DNA from: Zygnema cylindricum | Taxonomy: Eukaryota > Streptophyta > Zygnematophyceae > Zygnematales > Zygnemataceae | NCBI GenBank assembly: GCA_037447655.1 | Contig: JBBHKE010002754.1 | Coordinates: 1 to 64,000, forward strand | Length of the DNA stretch: 64,000 nucleotides | Direction: 5' to 3' | Part shown: positions 46,201-58,200 of the stretch, piece by piece | Numbering within the stretch: position 1 is the stretch's first letter | Layout: each line of letters begins with the position of its first letter | The notes under the pieces: model-generated | The model's input: only the letters and a program-made list of their open reading frames with translations | What the model was told of the DNA's origin: nothing | Database searches by the model: none | Position numbers and translations under genes: made by a program

Positions 46201-49200
46201 CTTATTCCTTTTTTGTTACAATACCCCTGAAATGCGATAAGCTCTCCTACTTTGCCGGAACAAATGGCTTTCAATTTTTTTTCGCATTGTCTTCTTGCTT
46301 ACGCATTCCGCTCATAATTTTTTTCGAAAAATCGGACTTTCTTTTTAAAACTTAACCCCATAAAAATATTGAATAGTCATCAAAAATTATCATGATATAT
46401 CAATTTCCTCCAATGTCCTCCAGCTTAATTTGTCCAGAGAATGACATGGACAAGCTTCAAAGGATATTGAGCCCGAAAGTTCACATCCTTTGTTGGACTC
46501 GGTTTTCTCGTTGTCAACCATGACTACACCTATCTCATCCATTTACTTTTTCGCTGGTAGCAAGATCCATTCGTCTCATGCCAATTGTATTTATCTTTCT
46601 TTTTAAATTACTCTAGGATATATGACGCATCTGATGGTGCCATTATCGTCAAATCTGATTTAGAATGTTCGTGGAGGGAGGATTTTTTCTTAAACTCCTC
46701 CATAAAAGTCGATCGTGCATCGAATTGTTGACTTCACCTTTACCGATTTGTTTGCTATCCCCTCGATATATGTGAATCGATTAATCGCCCTAAGCAATTA
46801 CTGTCCCACTGACGTGTTGGATTTGATGGACGCGTAGTAAATTAACTGAACTGATTGGCATGTAAAAGACCTTCAACCAACGCACCTCATTAATTTATTT
46901 GTTTCCATGATGGTCCTACGAGGTAAGTGGAATTGAACGGTACCCACTATTGATGTTAATAGTTTGTCCACTTGTGACTGTAATTGTTGTTTGTAAGGTA
47001 AGTGGCCGCCTGTCATCAACAGTGGATCCTCCGTTCATAGGTTGTGAGATGCTCCCGTGTGAATGATCTACTCCTTTTCATGTGCGTCACTAGATTCACT
47101 TAGTGAATTAATACTGAGGTGCATCAAAAAGTGAATCGTTTGTACATTTGTGGTGAGACGCCCGTGTGAATGATCCACTCCTTTTCATGCGCTTCTTCCG
47201 ATTCATTTAGTGGACCAATAGTGAGGTGCACACAAGTGAACAGTGTGTCCTCCTTTGCTTTCTTCAAAATTTCCCTAATGGACAATTTTTCCTTGGTTGC
47301 TGCCATGGCCATCACAGCAGCCACAGCCACGACATCCGTCGCTTCTGTAGCCTCGACCACCAAAACCGCGACCGCCTCTTCCTCCTCAGCCATCAAATTT
47401 AAAATAACATCGCTGACTTGTGTGCACTAATTTTCCGCAGTTAAAGCATTCTTTGTCCCTTTACAGACAGAAGGTCGGATTATGGCTGCGCCTATTCCAA
47501 CAAAAACATGAAATGTTGTTGAGACCATCTGTCATTGTTGACAGACTATAATCACAAATTTTGCCCTTCTCGTGCCAATTTGTGAGGCCTCTGGGACATC
47601 CTCCTTTTCTACCCCCTCTTCCGCGGAAATAATGCACTTTCGTGAATTTGGGAGTGGCCACATTTAATGTTCTCCATCCCAAGGAGCCTTTTGAAGAGGT
47701 GACACGATTGCTCTCCACCATCTTCGAATAATTTACAATAAATCCATAAGTATTATCTTCCCTTGCGAGTAAAATCTCTTTAAAGTGAATCCACTTATCC
47801 GACAATGCATTTAGGAATACTATTACTTTGTCCTCCTCCGTGATCACTCTCCCATTGTTAAGGAGCTACTGAGCAATGATATTGAACCGATTCACCTCGT
47901 TGTCAATAGATTTATTAGATTTCATTTTCATGAAATCGGAGAACATGTATTGTCTCTTGTTTTGGATTCCCCACTCGAATTAAGATTCCAACGCCTTTCA
48001 ACATCGTGTGTGGTGCTGTGGGTACCTTACATGTTTGCATCAATTCGGTAATGGCCACGAGATTCTTTCTCTTCCACAAATGACAGCCTTCGCATCTCCA
48101 ACCAGCCTTTTCTCCGCACCATTTAACACTTTCCTAGGTCCCCTAAAATCATTTGAGCTCGAATTCATTCTTCCACGGGGGATAATTTGATCCATTGACA
48201 ACAACAGTCTTGCCGGGTATTTGAAACATCTCTGCTCCTCTTAGACTATCCTCTAAGTCGTAATCATCATCAATATTTTGTTTCCCTTTTTAGCCTTTCT
48301 CTTTCTTCGGCCCCTTACTATCATCATCAAAATCTCCTTCACCCAGATCATGGTCCGGTTTACCATGAGTTTTTCCATCAATCCTTTTATCAACGGCTGA
48401 AATTTTCTCATCAATTTGGTGCATGAACTTATCAAAATGTTCTCGAAATTGATAGTCAGATATTGATCCACCAACACCTTGATTTTAATCAAACGAATTT
48501 GTCGGTAATAATGACCCAATTGCGGCTCCGAAAAAGGCGAATTCCTTTTCTTCTTTGGATGGATCCTCGAGAGTCTGTGGGTTATCCCAAAGATATGTTT
48601 TGGGGGCAATAACCCACAAAATTGATTTGTGGGCAATTGCACATTAGGGAGTGAAATGGGCTACTTTTTCTTCTTTCCCCTCAATGGCCACAATACTAGA
48701 CAATGCAACACCACATTTCTTCTTTCCCCCAAATGGCCACAATACTAGACAATGCAATACGACAATAGAGCTCTACTGGCTCCGAATGAAATACCAAATG
48801 AAAGGATCAAAATAAGACTCAATGTTCACAACCTATTGGTCTATGATATATGATCAATGATCGTTATTAAAGAAACATCCAAAACAAAAAAATTACAATT
48901 ATTTCACATGTTACTCCTTTGCGTTAAATTTATCTTTCCATACACATTTTTGCCATCTACCAAAGTCATTTATTGGAAAATTCTAAATGGAAAAAACACA
49001 AGATCAAGTTTTCCTCCTGATTGGAGTTTTTTGGGAGATTTTTAAGCTAATGAAATTCGGATTTTTACTAATTCTTTTATCAATATACATAATCATGAAA
49101 AACACTTGATTTTATATTTTCTTTATATGATCAATATCTATACTGGACTCTATAAATGAAAAAACACCTGTAGATTTATCTGAGGATCAAGGTGAGTCGG

Positions 49201-52200
49201 GCAATATCTGCTTGCTCTGAATTTTTCGGAATGACCATCTACTCTAAAATATTGTAGCATTGTCACAATTATTAGTTCGGACGCACGTGAACAAACATTG
49301 ACCATAACCATGGTTGACTTGACAGAAATAATGTTGGTTAGTTGTCGGTCACGCAGTTTGTAAATATATTGAGTTAACGATAGGTTTAGTGACTATTGAC
49401 CGTAGGAAAGTACGGTTTTTGCATTCCATTAAATTGAAGACAACTAGTTAGAATCAGAGTATAAATTAGGACTACGTAAGATTAGTAGTAGCTTGTAAAG
49501 AAGTTTAAAACCAAAATAAGAATAAAGTGTTAGAAAGGCAACTTTCGAAATGATTTTCGAGTCGCTCTTAATCATTTATTTTTATTTTCGTTTGTGCGAA
49601 GAGATTATGTAGACTATTAAGACTTGAGACGTACTTTTGTCTAACCTATCAAAAATGGCATCTCTTGGGTAGTTTTCCACAATTCGAAATATGTATGAGG
49701 AGACTCCATTCTGGTTTAAAATATCCTAAAAGCTAGAGAAGAGAGGAGGTGGGGTAAAGAAATGAATCATCGGGAGAGGGAAGGGTGAGGGGGAAAGTGA
49801 GAGAGAGTGAATAAGGGATATTGTTTAAAGAGGGAGTGAGGAGGGAGGGCGAAAAGAGGGGCGAAAGAGTGGTGGAGGATAACGATATGTGTTATAAAGA
49901 GGGGGATAAAGGAGGGGAATAGGTGGAAAAAATTGTAATGAGAGGGATAAGGGAATTGGGAGGGGGTAATAAAAAAGATGAGAATAGGGGAACTTTATAC
50001 GATGGGAAGGTGGAAGATTTTTGGGGTTAAGCAACGAGGGGAAAGAGGGATTGAAAAGATCAAGAAATCCCAGAAAGAGGTACAAGGGGAATAGGAAGCA
50101 AGAGATATAAGGGGAATAGGAAGCAGAGTCGGGAGACCAAAGCAGCTCATTAACATGAGGAGGGGGATGGGATAAAGTAGAGGGGTGGAGAGAATGAGGA
50201 AAATTGTTAGTGGAGGAGAGCAAGACGAGGGAACTCTCCTAATTACCTATATAGGGGTGGAAATAACCCTGTCATATGCACTACAAGTGGGGAGGAGTGA
50301 GGAGGGGGGAAGTGAGCCAATAGTGAAATATTTTAATGAACTTACGGGGGTTGTAAATAACTATGTGGTGTATATGTAAGACAAAGGATGTTGAGAGGGG
50401 GGAGGCAATGGTGGGAGTGGGGTTTGAAGACAATAAGGTAACTTTCTGTACGACCAATAGAAGTGTGGTTGAAAGTATCTCTTTTAATATCTTAAAAAGA
50501 GGGAGATTGGTATCGAGTGGTAGGAGTGAGAATCAAAAACTTGTTCGACCATGTGCAAAAGGGTGTTAAGCTTTTCATTTGGGCATATATGAATCGAGAG
50601 GAGTGGTTTGGGGTAAAAAGACGATTGGTTGTCATATAGGGACTAAACAAGGGAGGGGTTGCAGGTTTCTATCCTACAAAGGATTGGTGGGGAGCTTTGC
50701 GGCGGAGGTTGGCAACCTCACCAGCCTGTATGAATTGTGAGTGAACACAAGGAGGGGGGAGACATCTCATGCACAAAAAAATAAAAATATAAAATGAGCA
50801 GCTATTTTTCGTTGATGGGAATGGAGGTCGGTCGTGGGGGGGATAGGGACGGTGAGGGAGGGTGGGGTAAAAAGGGCATAGAGGGCTTAGAGAGAGGGGA
50901 GATAGATGTAGAGGGAAAAAGGCATTAGATTTCGTAATTTGTATTTTGTTTTTTATTTTTTACTTTCTAGTTGAAAAAATGTTCTCATTGAAAATGTGTT
51001 TAATTCATTTTCAATTTGTGAAATAAGGGGGGCGGATCAAAGCCATGATCGCAAATTGAAATTTGACAAACTTATTGGCACTGACGGATAATTGGTGTGT
51101 TGGGGATAAACGATGTCACAGATGGCTAGATAACAACGAGTTGAGTGGAAGCATTCCATCTTCTATTGGTCAATTGACATCCCTCACATTCTTGTAAGAC
51201 GTACGCCACTCTGGTTGTGTTGCGCATCATAGTGTACTTTACAAGGTTAGGGTCTGTGGTGGAGGATAGGGGAAAAAGAGGAGGGGATTGTGAATAAATG
51301 TAGAATACCCAATAATCAATTATTTATAGTAATCAATAAGAATATGTTAAATTCCTAAAATTACAACAAAGTACTAAGTAATATAGAGCAATTGATACTA
51401 AGAAATAACTTTTATCAGAAAGTAACTCTTAGCTGTATACTGTGAGAGGACAAGTTAGGACTTCGAATATTTTGAAATGCTCTTGGGAAAATTTGTGTTA
51501 CTCGAGAAAGTACACAGTATAAGTTGTACTCATGGACGCTCTAATGTACAAGTACCTCCATGTAATATAATTTGTTTTCTGAATGACCACTATCAGAAAA
51601 GACAGCACCACTGCCCATTTGATTCCGTCTGACGTACGGAATAGTTACAATGATCTGTGAACGTTATTACAGTTTCGTGACTTTGTTGTCGGGTAGACAA
51701 TCTCTAATTGTGTCTTTTCTGTCAATTACAGTCCCAAGTAAAATTTCGCCATCAACGAAAGATTATTACTGTTTCCCTGTAATGAAAAGTGCGTTTTGTG
51801 TCCAGGAACGAATTTAAAGTAGAATCGTAGATCGCCGGCTCCGCAGTAGTAGAGTCTGTGAGTATTAAATTAAAATCTCAGACTTGGTGAAATCAGCGTA
51901 GCAAAGGTTTCCTGTTCATTTCTTAAGTCAGAAAACCGTTTTATAAACCTTTTTCTTTCAAAGTATTTTTCTGTCTGGACTAAGAATTTGCATATTGATT
52001 ATTTTGCTTCAAAAATTTGTCTATTCCAAGTTTCAGGGTTTGTCTTCGATATAGACGACCAGGGAGTTTGGCAGAAAGTGCCTATTTAGGTAGGTGGCTA
52101 AAAAAGCTTAGCTGTAAGATTCTCGGCTATAGAATACTCAAGATTAGAACTTAATCATAAATAGTAATAAATAATAAGTAATCATTATGACAAAACTGTA

Positions 52201-55200
52201 TTTTACAAATGTAATAAAGAGGATTGTCATTAAAACTGATGTGGTGTAGAAACAACGGATTTATAATGTTTTTTCTATTTCTTTCAGGTGGCCTTTAAGG
52301 TTTTTATATCCAGATGGTTTTGATGAATTTTTTTTGTGACTATGGATAGGGTAAAAGTAGGTGTGGATCGAAGGAACTGTAGTGTCATTTGAAAATAATG
52401 CGTTTTGCAATTATTGTTACTTTTAAGAATAATTTTTTTTTATTTTTCGCGTTTTTTTGTTTCTCTTATCCATCAGTTGAGATACAGTAACTAACAGTGT
52501 GGAGGTAATTTTTTTTAAACCAAATTGCCAAAAAGCTACCGAGCATGAATTTTCTGATAATTTCATAACGTTTTTTTTTTTGTTTCTAAAGCAAAAACTG
52601 GCAATTTTGGACGTTGGTTCTTTTAATATTCGATTTCAAAACATTTAAGAAAAATAGAAAAATACAAAAATACAAAAACCGTACAAATGAAAGCTGAGAG
52701 AATTAGGTGAGCTTTTGGGAATTATAGGTTCAGGTATCAAATGGAAAAAAAAATGTAAAGATCAAAACATCATCGCTAAAACACAAGAATTAGAAAAAAA
52801 ATTAACAAGTTGACTGCCTGTATTGGGCTTTTTTTTTCTTTATACATTACCATTTATTGGTAATTATACTAATTATTACCATTATTATTATGGTATTTTT
52901 TCAAATACCAGAAGAAAAACATCCAAAATAAAAGTAAAGGAATAAGTCAACCGTTACACAAATTCTTGATCACAAAAGCATGTATAACACGCAAAAATAC
53001 ACCCAAAACAACAAAAAATGAAAAAAAACCCTCTTTTCACACTACCCTCTATACCCTCCCCACCCCACCCCACCCCATAGAGACATGCAACATCCCACGG
53101 AGACTACCAACCCTTGGCCCACTTTCTACCCTATACAATTCACCCCCCACGCCTTCAACCCTCCACTCCCCTCTCCCCCGGCCCCCATACCCTCCACCTC
53201 TCTCCTTTATACCCTCCCTCCCATGCCTCTTACCTTCACCCCTTGACGTTATACCTTTACTATTTTTTTAAATTCATCATTTAAACTAGGAAAAATGGAG
53301 TGATAAACAATAGGAAAGCAGAGAGGGGAGGATTATGCAAATAAAACTGATGTGTGCCCAAAAATTAAATCTATCAATTAAAACCCAAATTTGAGCCAAA
53401 ATTATGTTTTTGTGTTGTGTGAATGTGGATAGAAACCCTGCAGATATACTAACTAGGAATTTCTTAATTTTTTTAGGGTTTATTTATAAACATATATTGA
53501 CTAAAAGAAATTCGGTCGGGTGGTGAGATTGTGGGAACTCTCGGTATCGCAGATATCTATCTGGCAACAAGTTGAGTGGAAACATTCCGTCGTCCATCGG
53601 TAAATTAATATACCTCCAGCAATTGTGAGACACATGCCACTACGGTTATGTTGCGCGTGAAAAGTTTACTTTTAACAGTATGGTGCAATAGAAGATGAGA
53701 GTAAAGGGGGAGGGGATCGTGAGTTAAAATAAAAAATTCGTTAGCAATATCAATGCTACACAATAATAATAAGTAAACTTACTAAATTAACCTTAATTAA
53801 TCATAGGTAGTAAGAAGTCATAAACAATAATTTTGACAAACATACATAATTTATCATATTTAAATTTCAGTACTAATTAATATAATAAAAAGGATTGTGA
53901 TTGAAATTGATGTGGTGTGCAAACTACGCATCTAGAATTGATTTTCAGTTTTTATTTTTTCAAGTTATTTTGATGATTTTTGATTGTAACAATTGAAAAA
54001 GGGAGGGTAACCGTAGAAATTGTAGTTTGGTGTGATACTTGTATTTTGCATTGATTGCTATTTTTGCGATTTTTTGATGAAATCTCGTCACATGTGCTTG
54101 CTAAGTATTCTTACTATATTTCTTGGTTGGTGTATAGTCTTGGAGCCGATATTAATTGGCAGGCACTTGGGGGTGTTGGGGAGGGGAAGGACAATGTCCA
54201 ATATTATAGAGATCTGTATAACAACCAGTTGAGTGGAGGCATTCCACCGTCCATGAGTCAAATGACATCCCTCCAACAATTGTAAGACACATGACACCGT
54301 GATTATCTTGCACATCAAAAGTGTATTCTTAATGATTATGGCTTGCTGTCAAATAGAATATACCACCTCGAAGATTATTAAGAATAATAATTGTAGTTGA
54401 GAGGCGACAAAAATATTGGAAACCCAATTCTTTAGTTTGTTTCATGTTTTTATTTCCAATTGTGAAATGCAAAAACATAATTTATTGGGAATTGTAGTTT
54501 ACATTTGGTTTTATTAAAACGCAATAATTAATTAATAAAGGGTAGAAACTAATGATAATAGGTAAGAATAATGAATGTGAAATTTTCAAGGTATTAATGT
54601 CACGAGGTCAGGCAAGAAAAACATAGGAGTCGTCCTAAAAAAATGACTCTGAAGCATAGATATTACATGAAAACTATAAAATTGGCCATTTTTCACCTTC
54701 AATATATACAACATTCCTTCCAATAGGTCACCAAACATCAACTCTCGCACCATCCATAAAGATATACATAATTAATAACTATCTCAGTGACGGTCATCAT
54801 CAACATAATGCATAACAACTGTAAACAAATTATGTATTTTTTCACTTCCGTACCAACTCAAGAAATAAACTTTCTAAGTAATTGTTAAAAAAAATTGAAG
54901 ACATTTTTACACGTCAGGACTTACTTCACTGGTTATCATTGAAGTGTCTCTTTCTTTTGGGGGATCATTTGATGTGGAATTTTTCTCCTTCTCTTTCTCC
55001 TTTTTGGTCATTTATTCCAGCTTTAAGATCCTCTTCTGGACGAAAAACTTGGAATGCAGCAAGAAAAGACGGAAAAAAAAAGAGAAGAAAAAGTGCTAGC
55101 ATCAAAGTATAAAAACTAACAGTAGCACCAATGATTTGTAGTAATAACATGTACTAAGAACACATTAGAATTAGTAATGCCAATATTTATTCCCAATAAC

Positions 55201-58200
55201 AGTAACGGTAATAAAAACTAATAATTCTATCTTATGAATAAAAATACAATACTAAATATTAACCACAATGATATAAATAAATTTTAATAATAACTTGTAA
55301 TTACATTTCAATTTCCTAATAACAAGTGCCTTTAATACCTAAAAAGAATCAGTAAGTTCAAAATATCAAATAGAACCATAAATAATATTGAAAAATAATT
55401 AGTAGAGATGAATGATAAATATTAATTTGTAGTACTAAAAATAAATATAGTAAATGGTAATGAGAATTATCGGTTTTGAGGTTTTTTTTTTTTTGTAATT
55501 GTACATTTTTTTTGCAAGTTATCATTTTTTCTTTGTTTTTTGAATACGTTAAATACTTAACTCTAGAAAAATAAAGGACGCGATGGAGGAAGAAGAGAGA
55601 GCTTGGCAGGAGGGCATTGTGATTGAAATCGATGTAGTGTGGAAGCATCAAATTTAATAATTCTGTATTTTTCCCTTTTTTTTTTAGGAGTTTTTTTATC
55701 TGTGATGGAGAGGGGAGGAGGTGGTGGGTGAGGAGTGAGGGCTAGGGGAAAGGGAGGGGGGGCGCTAGGGAATTGTGACAAATTCCATATGGTGGGAGAA
55801 CATCTCATTTTGCAAATGTTATTTTTTCTCTGTTTTTTAGTGTACCTTTTTTTCTAATGGTTTTCCAGATTATTACATTTTTTTCTTTTGATACCTTTAA
55901 ATGCTACTTATCAAAAACGTGGACAAAACGTTAGTGGTTTATTGCATAAAAAATATACCACAATTTGTAATTTGATGTTTACAATATTCCCTAATAGATA
56001 AAAACCGAAAATATAATTTGCATTAGTTTTTTATTTACTTTATTTAAATCTTGTTTTATTAGGTAACAACTAACTAATAGTTTTTTTTTTAGATAAGCCA
56101 CATTTGTAGAAAACGCTCACAAAAAGTTGAAAACAACAATCATTTATTATTACTAATCATTAACCAATCATGATCATTTGTGTGGTGAGGTTTTTTTTTA
56201 CGGAGCAAACATATCGGTTAAATTATGTGGTACGAGAGGTTTAGTGTATGCCTCTTTTTAATGACTTGTCGTACATCAATCAAAGTTCATGCCTTCTAAA
56301 CATTGTTTTAAAAAAAGCGTTGTTGGAGTTTTTATAGCTTACCAAGTCTCTTTATTTGGCAATGTTGGAAAATATTCACAGCACTATTGCAAACAACTAT
56401 TTCATCGGGCCAATTTTTAGAATCAATAAACGCCCAACCTGTAAAGCGATGGAAGCCAATTGCCTGTTTGACACAAACCTCCCACTTGGGTGTGATCCCA
56501 AAAAACAACGAAGTAAGAGCGATTGTGAAGCGTTTTGCAATGCGATCCAACCAGGAGGGCCTTGTGGGGGAGGCGGTATTTGCTCCGTTGGCTCGACGGG
56601 GATATTACGAACGTGTGCATGCTATAATGGGTACAGCAATCAGGCGAGCAAGTTCCTTTGCGGTATGTTCTCTTTTCACAAGACGCACATTAGAATGCGT
56701 GCATTACGTACATATGGTCGTTATTTCTTCTAGAAATGTATTGAATTTTCAACTTTGTGATGAACATGCAATAACATTTTATTTTAGATTTTTTAAGACA
56801 ATCTATCACATTTCTTGACCTATGTTTAGCTGTTAGATCTTAAAGAGATTCTTAAATCCACGGGTAAATGGGTTACTTGGTTTGGACAAGCATTCAAAAT
56901 TTGTAACTTATCAAGACTTTGCCAGCCATGGGAGAAAAATCCAGAAAAAATGACCACATAAAATAGAATGTGACAGGCTAACGCAAACTTGAATTTTGCC
57001 AAAAGATTAATTGTTATTTAAGATTATGTATGTTGATAAAAGAAAATTAATAAAAATCTGAATTTAGTTAACGTAAAAACTCTCAAGTAACTCCAATTAG
57101 GAGCAAAACTTGATCTCGTGCTTTCTCCGTTTAGAATTTTCCAGTAAATGACTTTGGTAGGTGGCAAAGGTTTGCATGGAAAGAAAATTTTAACGCATAG
57201 GAGTAACATGTGAAATTATTATATTTTTTTAGTTTTGGATGTTTCTTTAATAGCGATCATTTGTTGTGAGCTGCATAAAAACTACAAAAATATGTGTGTT
57301 TTTAAAGGGTATCAACATAGCATACAATCGGAGATTACAAAGTTCAACCTCTATTTTGTGATAAACTCCCGCAAGTAAATGCTCATGTTAATTCTATCCT
57401 ACAGTAAGCTAAGTTGTTTAAGCTTTTTTAAAGCTGAAACGTGTGAAGTGAACCAGTCTGACCGAAGCAAAATCCGACATTGATTTTGGTGTTGACGTTT
57501 CAAAATTTTTATTTAATTCACCGAAGAATCTTACTGTGTGTTTTCTACCCTGTTTTAATTAAATCCTCACCTCTCCACTCTTGATACTCTTCCCTCACAT
57601 CCCTATCCAACTACACCGTCAACAACTTATTCTCCTCCCTTTCAACCTTTTGCCCCCACCTTTTCCACCTTATCCTATAATTTATGTATCTTCTTCTCGA
57701 ATTCAATTTTCCAACCTTGCCTTGCTACTATTGCAATAAAAAATGGTCTGAAAGAAAATAACATCCTTGCTAACTCCACAGCGTAATGGGACATTTAATA
57801 AAGACCACACTTCTTAAAAAACATTGTTGTTTATGTGGCAAGTAATGGCGTGCTTGACAAAAGGGCTTCTTATTCATTCCTTGTAGTGTTGAATCCAAAG
57901 CCATGGCCCCCTCCACCCTCTCCTCCTCCACCCCCTCCACGGCCCCCTCCACAGCCCCCTCTACCCTCTCCTCCACCCCCTCCACGGCCCCCTCCACCGC
58001 CCCCTCCACGGCCCCCTCCACCCCCTCCACGGCCCCCTCCACGGCCCCCTCCACCCTCTCCTCCTCCACCCCCTCCACGGCCCCCTCCACCGCCCCCTCC
58101 ACGGCCCCCTCCACCCTCTCCTCCTCCACCCCCTCCACGGCCCCCTCCACGGCCCCCTCCACGGCCCCCTCTACCCTCTCCTCCTCCACCGTCCCCGCGC

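Larger units (their letters stand above)
44244..48830 (-). mobile_element. Degenerate Copia LTR retrotransposon inside gene 2 intron 2
   Basis: Minus-strand order is 5' LTR remnant (about 48830-48798), PBS-like site, gag, protease, integrase, RNase H, polypurine tract and 3' LTR (44925-44244). The integrase-before-RNase H order is diagnostic of Copia/Pseudoviridae. Most of the reverse transcriptase is missing and all frames are broken, so the element is inactive. The 5' LTR keeps only about 30 bp of clear similarity to the 3' LTR. Confidence 0.85.

Noticed and set aside
50363-50569. Possible LRRNT exon of gene 2 (NKVTFCTTNRSVVE)
   Set aside because: No suitable acceptor, W missing, and a better LRRNT exon with matching phases lies at 43364-43475.
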